In this document: positions 29,795-36,801 of the stretch, piece by piece
How positions within the stretch are numbered: the first letter of the stretch is position 1
Layout of the letters: the number at the start of each line of letters is the position of its first letter
Notes under the pieces: model-generated
Seen by the model: only the letters and a program-made list of their open reading frames with translations
Told to the model about the DNA's origin: nothing
Databases searched by the model: none
Position numbers and translations under genes: made by a program
Assembly (NCBI GenBank): GCA_007695015.1
Contig: REEN01000044.1
Span: 62,001-126,000 of the forward strand
DNA from: Marinilabiliales bacterium
GTDB lineage: Bacteria; Bacteroidota; Bacteroidia; Bacteroidales; PUMT01
Length of the DNA stretch: 64,000 bases
Reading direction: 5' to 3'

Positions 29795-29802
29795 CAAAGA
29801 TA
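29795..29802 (-). promoter_or_regulatory. -7 box of the AbgT transporter gene
   Basis: TATCTTTG on the minus strand is a perfect TAnnTTTG match, placed just upstream of the start codon. No -33 TTTG is seen at 19-21 bp. Confidence 0.35.
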
Positions 29803-29843
29803 AGAAGATCGGTCAATTTTTTAAAAATTCTTTAGGTTGCCTT

Positions 29844-29876
29844 TTTGCTTTTAATTAAAAAAAAATGTGTATTTTG
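29844..29876 (+). promoter_or_regulatory. Candidate promoter of the LEA-type lipoprotein gene
   Basis: TTTG at 29844-29847 and TATTTTG at 29870-29876 are 22 bp apart, close to the Bacteroidota TTTG and TAnnTTTG pair. The leader to the ATG at 29914 is about 30 nt and AT-rich. Confidence 0.4.
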
Positions 29877-29913
29877 ACAACCTCGTTGACATTTATCAGA
29901 TTAATATTGTTAC

Positions 29914-30369
29914 ATGGGGTATATAGCAAGATTGATTCTCCTTTTAACAGCCTCGGCACTTGTATCCTGTGCTGGTCCCGAAAGTATTGATATTGGTGAG
30001 ATAGAGGATATCAACATCAACAGGTTTGCCGACCGTTCAGTGGAGTTTGAGGTAAAGATGCCGATTGAAAATCCCTCTGTCCTCAGGTTCAGGATAATCG
30101 ATGTTGACCTTGATGTTTATATGAACGATGAGTATCTAGGAAAGATCAGGAATGTTGACAATGTCCTGATCCCTTCAAGATCGTCTGAACTATATACTTT
30201 CCCTTTAAAGGTGGAATTTGAAAATATCCTTAGAGGTGCTGTGTCCATGTTTAATTTTTTCCTGGAGAGGCAGGCATCTGTTGAGGTTAAAGGGGAGATC
30301 AGCATCCGGTCATTTCCCTTTACAAGGAGCATATATGTTGAAGAAAAGACAATTCTTCAGATGAACTGA
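29914..30369 (+). CDS. LEA type 2-like lipoprotein
   Basis: Small lipoprotein of 151 residues with lipobox LVSC and Cys19. The rest resembles the LEA14/WHy beta-sandwich: a short first strand (IEDININRFADRSVEFEVKMPIENPSVLRFRIIDVDLDVYMNDEYLGKI), then VLIPSRSSELYTFPLKVEF, and a closing VKGEISIRSFPFTRSI. The domain is common in Bacteroidota lipoproteins of unknown role, perhaps in stress protection of the envelope. A SPOR protein gene follows 143 bp later with its own promoter-like site. Confidence 0.7.
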   Translation: MGYIARLILLLTASALVSCAGPESIDIGEIEDININRFADRSVEFEVKMPIENPSVLRFRIIDVDLDVYMNDEYLGKIRNVDNVLIPSRSSELYTFPLKVEFENILRGAVSMFNFFLERQASVEVKGEISIRSFPFTRSIYVEEKTILQMN

Positions 30370-30409
30370 CCGGGGAGAGTCGGTTTCTTACTGCCCGGTC
30401 ATTTTGCCG

Positions 30410-30441
30410 TTTGTTTTTTAGAACTGGAAATGTTTAATTTG
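30410..30441 (+). promoter_or_regulatory. Candidate promoter of the SPOR protein gene
   Basis: TTTG at 30410-30413 and TTAATTTG at 30434-30441 are separated by 20 bp, the expected Bacteroidota spacing, with one mismatch to TAnnTTTG. The leader to 30513 would be about 65 nt. Confidence 0.45.
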
Positions 30442-30512
30442 CACCGTGGCGAACGGCAGCCAGATTGGAAAGATGGCATATCCGTGTCTGTTATCGTTAA
30501 TAACCTGGTTTT

Positions 30513-30953
30513 ATGAAGATTTGCTTGATTTTTGTTATGGTTATGGTTTCCGGAATTTACCTTTCCGGGCAGGTTGCGTCTGTTGACGAAACGACGGCCG
30601 GAGACAACCGCAGGGGTACGCTTATACTGAACCAGGATGAGCGGATTGATGAACTTGTCAGCCGCCATATAAGGATCAATAGCGAAATACAGGGTATGCA
30701 GGGATACCGCATCAGGATCTTCTCGCAATCGGGACGGGGCGCACGTCAGAATGCTACAACTGCAAGGGCAGAATTCTTTAATAAATACTCCGATGTTGAG
30801 ACCTACCTTGATTATGATCCTCCCAATTTCAGGGTCTATGTAGGCGATTTCAGGACCAGGAGTGAGGCGCTTAAGTTACAGAGAAAGATCCGGCAGGATT
30901 ATCCATACTCTTTCATTGTCAGCAGTCGTATCAATTTGCCGCCGCTGGACTGA
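30513..30953 (+). CDS. SPOR domain protein, exported
   Basis: A signal peptide (about 1-20) is followed by a linker and a C-terminal SPOR-like domain at about 75-142: GYRIRIFSQSGRGARQNATTARAEF, then the aromatic YLDYDPPNFRVYVGDFRTRSEAL and a final helix-strand pair. SPOR domains bind denuded glycan strands of septal peptidoglycan, so a periplasmic role near the division site is plausible. The protein is short (146 aa), with the domain and little else. It precedes the amidotransferase gene by 37 bp and could share its transcript. Confidence 0.85.
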   Translation: MKICLIFVMVMVSGIYLSGQVASVDETTAGDNRRGTLILNQDERIDELVSRHIRINSEIQGMQGYRIRIFSQSGRGARQNATTARAEFFNKYSDVETYLDYDPPNFRVYVGDFRTRSEALKLQRKIRQDYPYSFIVSSRINLPPLD

Positions 30954-30990
30954 AACAATTTTCTTTTTTGGCTCAAAACAAAAGTGACAG

Positions 30991-32892
30991 ATGTCTGACA
31001 AGATCAAGCATGAATGCGGTATTGCCCTTATAAGGCTTCTTAAACCACTCGAATACTACCAGGATAAGTACGGAACATGGAGGTATGGCCTTGACAAGCT
31101 TTACCTGCTGATGGAAAAGCAGCACAACAGGGGTCAGGACGGAGCCGGCGTTGTGAGTATCAAATTTGACCTTTGCTCAGGGAAGCCATACCTTTTCAGG
31201 CACAGATCAAATTCACAGTCGCCTATAAATGATGTTTTCGCGAAGATAAACGGACATTTCATGATGGTGGGCGAGAAGGATCCTGCCCTGCTTGAAGATC
31301 CCGCCTATGCAAGGGATCATATCCCTTTTGCCGGCGAGATATATCTCGGACACCTGCGTTACGGAACCTTCGGAAATACCACTATAGACCATGTTCACCC
31401 GGTTATGCGTGAAAATAACTGGAAGTCCAGGAACCTGGTCCTTGCCGGTAACTTTAACCTGACAAATACTGACGAGTTATTCAGAAAACTTATCGATCTC
31501 GGGCAGCATCCCAAGGCTTATTCAGACACTGTTACAATACTTGAAAAGGTGGGCCACTTTCTTGACGAGGAGAACCAGCTTCTATTCCGGAAATATAAGG
31601 ATGAGGGGTATACCAACCGAGAGATCAGCGGGCTTATCGAGACCAACCTGGATGTGCACAATGTGCTTGAGGAATCAAGCAAGGACTGGGACGGCGGCTA
31701 CACGGTTGCAGGAATAATCGGCCACGGGGATACATTTGTTGCACGTGATCCCTGGGGTATAAGGCCGGCTTTTTATTATTATGATGATGAAGTAGTTATT
31801 GCCGCTTCTGAAAGGCCTGTCATACAGACAGTGATGAATGTCCCGCTGGAGAAGGTGACAGAGTTGAGTCCCGGTCATGCATTGCTGGTGAAGAAGGACG
31901 GAAGGATAATTGACAGGATGATCAGGGTGCCGCAGGAGCGAATGGCCTGTTCTTTTGAAAGGATCTATTTTTCACGCGGCAGTGATGCCGATATATACAG
32001 GGAAAGGAAGAGACTGGGGGAGTTGCTTACACCACAGATACTTGCTGCTGTAGATAACGACCTTGAGAATACGGTGTTTTCGTATATACCCAATACGGCA
32101 GAATCGGCCTTCTATGGCATGATAAAAGGGATTGAGAATCACATGCTGGAGGAGAAGACCAGGATAATCGCCCGTGAGGGGAACAAGCTTACCAGGGAAG
32201 AGATTACCGGGTTGATAGCTGCCAGGCCCAGGGTTGAAAAGATAGCCATAAAGGATGTGAAGCTGAGAACTTTCATTTCCCAGGAAAAAGCAAGGGATGA
32301 TCTTGCAGGCCATGTTTATGACATAACCTACGGGACAATTAATGAAGGTGTTGACAATCTTGTTATTATTGACGATTCCATTGTAAGGGGAACTACGCTG
32401 AGGAAGAGTATTTTAAGAATTCTTGACAGGCTCGGGCCACGAAAGATAGTGATTGTATCCTCATCTCCACAAATAAGATATCCTGACTGTTACGGCATTG
32501 ACATGACGAAACTTACCGATTTTGTTGCATTTCATGCTGCAATTTCGATGCTTAAGGAAACCGGCAGGCAGGGTATTATCGACGAGGTCTACCGTTTGTC
32601 TAAAGAGCAGCAGCATCTTCCCCGGGAGCAGGTGGTCAATTATGTAAAGGAGATATACAAACCGTTCTCACCTGCTGAGATATCTTCAAAGATAACAGAA
32701 CTTCTTAAACCAGAGGATGTCAGGGCTGATGTTGAGATCGTATACCAGACAATTGAAAACCTTCATAAAGCCTGCCCCAATGACAAGGGTGACTGGTATT
32801 TTACCGGCAACTATCCTACGCCGGGTGGCAACAAGGTGGTTAACACCTCCTTTATAAACTACATAGAGTCGCGTAACCAGAGGTCTTACTAA
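30991..32892 (+). CDS. Amidophosphoribosyltransferase-like class II amidotransferase, long form
   Basis: Glutamine amidotransferase fused to a phosphoribosyltransferase fold. The nucleophile is probably Cys9 in IKHECGIAL, exposed after propeptide removal as in PurF. NRGQDGAG and GHLRYGTFG follow in the glutaminase half. The PRPP loop VIIDDSIVRGTTLRK lies at about residues 455-470. At 633 residues it is roughly 150 longer than canonical PurF, with extra sequence in both halves. Such long forms are common in Bacteroidota; whether this is the only purF or a paralogue with another job cannot be told here, so no symbol is given. Confidence 0.85.
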   Translation: MSDKIKHECGIALIRLLKPLEYYQDKYGTWRYGLDKLYLLMEKQHNRGQDGAGVVSIKFDLCSGKPYLFRHRSNSQSPINDVFAKINGHFMMVGEKDPALLEDPAYARDHIPFAGEIYLGHLRYGTFGNTTIDHVHPVMRENNWKSRNLVLAGNFNLTNTDELFRKLIDLGQHPKAYSDTVTILEKVGHFLDEENQLLFRKYKDEGYTNREISGLIETNLDVHNVLEESSKDWDGGYTVAGIIGHGDTFVARDPWGIRPAFYYYDDEVVIAASERPVIQTVMNVPLEKVTELSPGHALLVKKDGRIIDRMIRVPQERMACSFERIYFSRGSDADIYRERKRLGELLTPQILAAVDNDLENTVFSYIPNTAESAFYGMIKGIENHMLEEKTRIIAREGNKLTREEITGLIAARPRVEKIAIKDVKLRTFISQEKARDDLAGHVYDITYGTINEGVDNLVIIDDSIVRGTTLRKSILRILDRLGPRKIVIVSSSPQIRYPDCYGIDMTKLTDFVAFHAAISMLKETGRQGIIDEVYRLSKEQQHLPREQVVNYVKEIYKPFSPAEISSKITELLKPEDVRADVEIVYQTIENLHKACPNDKGDWYFTGNYPTPGGNKVVNTSFINYIESRNQRSY

Positions 32893-32979
32893 GGATACAG
32901 TGATATTTTCCGGGATCGAAGGCATATGTTCCGGCGCTGCGCTGCTTTACAGTTATGGGTTGTGGGGTTTTCCTTTTTG

Positions 32980-33927
32980 TCAGTGCCTTTTGGATATGAA
33001 GTATTTGACTCTCTGGTAAGTGGAAACGTGCCTGTTCACCTTCTTTTCATAGAGGTCTTTCATGGTTATCATTATACCGGTTTCTTCAACGCCTCCAAAG
33101 TTTTCATTTATTACTGTCCCGAATACCTTCATTGACGGGGAGAGGTTCATGTATGCATTTATAAGGGGAGGAATGACCTCGGAATGACTTCTCACATACT
33201 GGGAGAGTTTTTTATAATCTTCTGCATAATCCTTACCGTTCAATAACCTTTCCAGCGCTGCAATATCCATGTTGAGATCCAGGGGATCTTTGGGCCTTAC
33301 AAGTTCATCCTGGTCGGGGAAGTATTTTTGCAGGAAAAAGAGTATCAGGTTTCTTGCTTCCTGGTTAAAACGGCGATACATGGTTACCTTGCCGAAAAAA
33401 TATTTCATTTTTGGATTATCAACCATAATTGCACCAAGCCCGTCCCACAGGTTATCAAGTGCAAAAAGCCCTTTTCTTGCCCTGGCAGTGGACTGGTAAG
33501 CGGGTTGTACAAATGACCGGCCAAGCTCTATAAGGTATGGAAGATAGTTTGATACAAACCTGTCGGAAAACCTGAAGAGCCTGGAGGTAGCAAATCTTTC
33601 GCTGTTCACCGGCTTGTCAGCCGGAGGAATGTAGAACCTGTATCCACCGAGTATTTCCCTGTGTTTTGGGTCCCACACGATCAATTGCTTGTAAGGCTCA
33701 TCAGAGGTGTCAAAATCATCAAGGTCTGTTTTTTTGCCTGTACCACCTCCGGCCCGCCTGAAGCTCAATTCCCTCAGCCTGCCAATTTCGGTCAGAATGT
33801 TGGGCGAATCGATATGATCGACTATATACAGTTCGTTACCCGCATTGTTTGTTTCCCTCACGAACTTCGAAGGAGTCAACTCCTGCTCGATCTTTTCGGG
33901 ACTTACCGGAGATATGATAGGTTCCAT
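32980..33927 (-). CDS. glsB: GNAT-type N-acyltransferase, GlsB/OlsB-like
   Basis: Likely transfers a 3-hydroxy fatty acyl chain to glycine (GlsB) or a related amino acid, the first step of aminolipid synthesis. The 315-residue protein fits the Acetyltransf_5 family: LRELSFRRAGGGTGKKTDLDDFDT, the IVWDPKHREILGGYRFYIPP strand pair, LIELGRSFVQPAYQ with the Glu-x-x-Arg element, and KYFFGKVTMYRRFNQ. It lies 124 bp behind the PlsC-like gene on the same strand; together the two match the glsB/glsA pair known from Bacteroides. The amino acid used is inferred from that match. Confidence 0.75.
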   Translation of the reverse strand: MEPIISPVSPEKIEQELTPSKFVRETNNAGNELYIVDHIDSPNILTEIGRLRELSFRRAGGGTGKKTDLDDFDTSDEPYKQLIVWDPKHREILGGYRFYIPPADKPVNSERFATSRLFRFSDRFVSNYLPYLIELGRSFVQPAYQSTARARKGLFALDNLWDGLGAIMVDNPKMKYFFGKVTMYRRFNQEARNLILFFLQKYFPDQDELVRPKDPLDLNMDIAALERLLNGKDYAEDYKKLSQYVRSHSEVIPPLINAYMNLSPSMKVFGTVINENFGGVEETGIMITMKDLYEKKVNRHVSTYQRVKYFISKRH

Positions 33928-34051
33928 ATAAGAAACAAAGGTTAGAATTATCCCGGCTTTTTAGTAAACCAAAAAAAATGCCTGCACCGGACTGCTAAAA
34001 TAATACTTTTTTCGAACGCTTGCTGCAAAACATTCGAATAATTTATACCGG

Positions 34052-34888
34052 TCAACCCTCTGCAAGCCGATAGACCTCTTTTCTTACTTCCCCCGCCCAC
34101 TCCGCACGAGACCTGGATTTATCAAATCTTTCCCATGGTATCGGGTTGCCAATTGTAACAGTTATTTTATGGCCGGTTTGACTGAACATTTCGTCAGGAA
34201 GGTAGAACATTTCGATGTTAGCCCTGATACCCAGTTTTTTGCGTATGTTGGCAAGACGGTAAAAGAATTTTGAATTTTTACCTTCAAAGTGGACCGGTAC
34301 AATATCGCGCTTATGATCAATGGCCTTTTTTATGAAGTTCCTTTTCCATTCGAGGTCGGTTATAATCCTGCCCTGCTTTCTTGAGCAGATCCCTGCCGGG
34401 AAATACAGTACCTGGTAATCAGATCTGTACAGCTCTTCAATTTTTTTTGCGTATTCGGTTGACTGGCGTCCGTGTTTGTTTACAGGCACGAATACCGGTT
34501 CAAGATTTCGCAGGTTAAGAAGCAGGTCATTGACTATGAATTTGACCTTTTTATGGTGTTTTCCTATTATGTCGAGGAATATCATTCCGTCAAGTCCCCC
34601 GAGCGGGTGGTTGGAAACAAAAATGTTTCTTCCGCTCCGCGGGATGTTCTCCTCTCCCCTTACATCATAATCTATGCCCATGCGTTCAAAGATAACCCTT
34701 ATGAAATCAAGGCCGTATTTATCTTTGTGGGTTTCCAGGATCTCATTTATCTGATCCTGATGTATTGTACGTTTGATATATCCAAGTATAAAACCCGGAA
34801 GTAATTTGTAAAGTCGCGGGTTCTTGTTCCTGAAGATCTCGTCAACATCAATTCTGACCGGCTCCGGTACTTTTTGCTCTTCTGTCAT
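34052..34888 (-). CDS. glsA: PlsC-like acyltransferase, GlsA-like
   Basis: Membrane-associated acyltransferase that would O-acylate the product of the neighbouring N-acyltransferase. The 278-residue protein has the acyltransferase core: the His-Asp block in SNHPLGGLDGMI, FVPVNKHGRQS, the YFPAGICSRKQGRI block in place of the usual FPEGTRS, and a later IVPVHFEGKNS. A short hydrophobic region around YKLLPGFILGYI may contact the membrane. A pure 1-acylglycerol-phosphate acyltransferase role is the alternative. It is divergent from mraZ, with 139 bp between. Confidence 0.72.
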   Translation of the reverse strand: MTEEQKVPEPVRIDVDEIFRNKNPRLYKLLPGFILGYIKRTIHQDQINEILETHKDKYGLDFIRVIFERMGIDYDVRGEENIPRSGRNIFVSNHPLGGLDGMIFLDIIGKHHKKVKFIVNDLLLNLRNLEPVFVPVNKHGRQSTEYAKKIEELYRSDYQVLYFPAGICSRKQGRIITDLEWKRNFIKKAIDHKRDIVPVHFEGKNSKFFYRLANIRKKLGIRANIEMFYLPDEMFSQTGHKITVTIGNPIPWERFDKSRSRAEWAGEVRKEVYRLAEG

Positions 34889-34931
34889 CAGTATAGAGAA
34901 TAGTGCTTTATAAATGTAAAAATAGCAAGAA

Positions 34932-34950
34932 TTGATAAAAAAGTTATCAA
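34932..34950. promoter_or_regulatory. 7-bp inverted repeat beside the MraZ boxes
   Basis: TTGATAA (34932-34938) and TTATCAA (34944-34950) form a 7-bp dyad over AAAAG, immediately left of the first MraZ box. It lies in the divergent space between glsA and mraZ and could affect either gene. Confidence 0.35.
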
Positions 34951-34955
34951 CAAAG

Positions 34956-34990
34956 TGGCGAAAAATGGAGTAAAGTGGGTTAAAGTGGAT
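34956..34990 (+). promoter_or_regulatory. MraZ operator: four TGG boxes at 10-bp spacing
   Basis: Boxes TGGCG (34956), TGGAG (34966), TGGGT (34976) and TGGAT (34986) each start exactly 10 bp apart, separated by A-rich 5-mers (AAAAA or TAAAG). MraZ is known to bind TGGGN direct repeats with 5-bp spacers upstream of its own gene. This array lies 38-72 bp before the mraZ start and should mediate autoregulation of the whole dcw cluster. Confidence 0.85.
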
Positions 34991-35027
34991 ATTTTTTGTT
35001 TATTTTTACCTATTCAAAGCAATTTGT

Positions 35028-35489
35028 ATGGCAACTTTCATTGGCGATTATACTTGCAGAGTCGATGCAAAGGGCAGGGTGATAATGCCTTCAGCCTTTA
35101 AGAAACAAATGCCTCCTGCGGCCACTGACAGGTTTGTGGTCAAAAAAGATGTATTTGAGCAATGTCTTGTATTGTTTCCAATTGATGAGTGGGACCGGCA
35201 AAACTCGATAATTCGTTCTAAAATAAATCCCTACAACAGGGAGCACAGCCAATTTCTGAGGGGTTTCTACAAAGGCACTGCTGAGGTAATACTTGATGCC
35301 AGCAACAGGTTGCTTATACCGAGAAGGCTTCTGGACCTGGTAGAGATTGAGGGCGAAGCTGTGCTTGCCGGACAGGACGGCAAGATAGAGATCTGGAGCA
35401 AGGACCTTTATGCTAAACAGGCGGGTGAGGCTGAGGATTTTGCCGTGCTTGCAGAAAAAATTATGGGTGAATCTGAAAGTAGTGCATAA
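35028..35489 (+). CDS. mraZ: Transcriptional regulator MraZ
   Basis: DNA-binding autorepressor of the division cluster. The 153-residue protein has the two AbrB-like swapped-hairpin repeats, the first in FIGDYTCRVDAKGRVIMPSAFKKQM and the second in KGTAEVILDASNRLLIPRRLLDLVEIEGEAVLAGQDGKIEIWSKDLY. The order dcw-first and the four-box operator upstream both agree. rsmH follows 3 bp later. Confidence 0.96.
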   Translation: MATFIGDYTCRVDAKGRVIMPSAFKKQMPPAATDRFVVKKDVFEQCLVLFPIDEWDRQNSIIRSKINPYNREHSQFLRGFYKGTAEVILDASNRLLIPRRLLDLVEIEGEAVLAGQDGKIEIWSKDLYAKQAGEAEDFAVLAEKIMGESESSA

Positions 35490-35492
35490 GCC

Positions 35493-36395
35493 ATGGTTTA
35501 CCATAAACCTGTTCTTCTGAAAGAGAGCGTTGACGGACTCAATATCCGTCAGGGAGGCACTTATGTTGATCTTACTTTCGGCGGTGGCGGACATTCAAGG
35601 GAAATTCTCTCACGTCTGGGCAAAGGCAGGCTGATCTCCTTCGATCAGGACGCCGATGCCGAGGAGGCTTCGCGAAAGATTACCGACAGCCGGTTTATGT
35701 TTGTCAGGAGCAACTTCAGGTTTTTCAGTAATTTTTTGCGGTATTACAAGATAAACATGGTTGACGGCATACTGGCCGACCTTGGCGTTTCCTCCCACCA
35801 TCTGGATGATCCCGAAAGGGGTTTTTCATTCAGGTCAGGCAACAGGCCCGATATGCGTATGAACCGGGATGCCCGGGTTACGGCTGCTGATATCCTGAAT
35901 GAATATAACCAGGATGAGATCGAAAGGATCCTGAGGGATTACGGAGAAGTTCCGGGAGCTGACAGGGTAGCCCGGGCAATTGTTCAGAACCGCGAAGATA
36001 ATAAGTATTCGGATATGGAAAGCCTGATCGGGGTAGTCTCGGGTTTTGCCCCGCAACGCCAGGAGAGCAAATACCTTGCAAGGATCTTCCAGGCACTCAG
36101 GATAGAGGTTAACAATGAACTGGAGGTGCTCCGGCAGATGCTTCTACAGGTGCTTCTCAGTTTAAACAGTGGTGGCAGGCTGGTTGTGATATCCTACCAT
36201 TCACTGGAGGACAGGATGGTGAAAAACTTCATGCGCACCGGAAAGCCGGAAGGCAGCCTTGACAAGGATTTTTTCGGTAATCCCCTGGTGCCTTTCAGAC
36301 TTGTAACAAGAAAAGTCATAGTTGCAGGTGATGCTGAGATCAGGTCCAACAGCCGTGCAAGGAGTGCGCGCCTGAGAATTGCCGAACGCAATTAA
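35493..36395 (+). CDS. rsmH: 16S rRNA (cytosine-1402-N4)-methyltransferase RsmH
   Basis: SAM-dependent methylation of C1402 in the ribosomal decoding site. The 300-residue enzyme shows the opening HKPVLLKESVDGLNIRQGG, the SAM-binding YVDLTFGGGGHSREIL, DGILADLGVSSHHLDDPERGFSF, and the late ISYHSLEDRMVKNFM motif. It is the second gene of the cluster. The ftsL ATG follows its stop with one base between. Confidence 0.97.
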   Translation: MVYHKPVLLKESVDGLNIRQGGTYVDLTFGGGGHSREILSRLGKGRLISFDQDADAEEASRKITDSRFMFVRSNFRFFSNFLRYYKINMVDGILADLGVSSHHLDDPERGFSFRSGNRPDMRMNRDARVTAADILNEYNQDEIERILRDYGEVPGADRVARAIVQNREDNKYSDMESLIGVVSGFAPQRQESKYLARIFQALRIEVNNELEVLRQMLLQVLLSLNSGGRLVVISYHSLEDRMVKNFMRTGKPEGSLDKDFFGNPLVPFRLVTRKVIVAGDAEIRSNSRARSARLRIAERN

Positions 36396-36396
36396 T

Positions 36397-36798
36397 ATGA
36401 AGCAGTATATGGAAGACAATGAAAGAGACAGGGAGTTTATTGATGTGAAGCCGGAGAAAAAGAAGGAACCGGCAGCGGGTTCCGTAAGGGATTTTATCGA
36501 CGGGAGTGTGCTGACTCGCGACTTTGTAATGAGACAGCTACCCTTCATTATATTCCTGGCTGTGCTCGCGATTTTTTATATAGGCAACCGTTATCATGCA
36601 GAGAAACTTGTCAGGAGGAGCGGTGAGCTTCAGTCTGAGCTCAGGGAACTCAGGGCAGAAGCGATAACAGTATCGGCCGAACTTATGCATCTGAGCCGGC
36701 AGTCGGAGGTTCTCAAGCTCCTGGAAAAAAGGAACCTTGACCTGTCGGCATCTCTTGAGCCTCCGAAAAAAATTGTGGTCGGACGAAAACGCAGATAA
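36397..36798 (+). CDS. ftsL: FtsL-like division protein
   Basis: Small bitopic membrane protein of the divisome. The start at 36397 directly follows the rsmH stop; an upstream in-frame ATG at 36379 would overlap rsmH. The product has a charged cytosolic N-terminus of about 50 residues, one membrane helix (LPFIIFLAVLAIFYIGN) and a periplasmic coiled coil with heptads of Leu, Arg and Glu (LQSELRELRAEAITVSAELMHLSRQSEVLKLLEKR). FtsL is poorly conserved in sequence, so the call rests on topology and its place between rsmH and ftsI. Confidence 0.85.
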   Translation: MKQYMEDNERDREFIDVKPEKKKEPAAGSVRDFIDGSVLTRDFVMRQLPFIIFLAVLAIFYIGNRYHAEKLVRRSGELQSELRELRAEAITVSAELMHLSRQSEVLKLLEKRNLDLSASLEPPKKIVVGRKRR

Positions 36799-36801
36799 GG
36801 A

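Noticed and set aside
34943-34951. DnaA-box-like TTATCAACA beside mraZ
   Set aside because: One mismatch to the consensus and a single copy; no cluster and no dnaA, dnaN or gyrase genes. It is part of the TTGATAA dyad.
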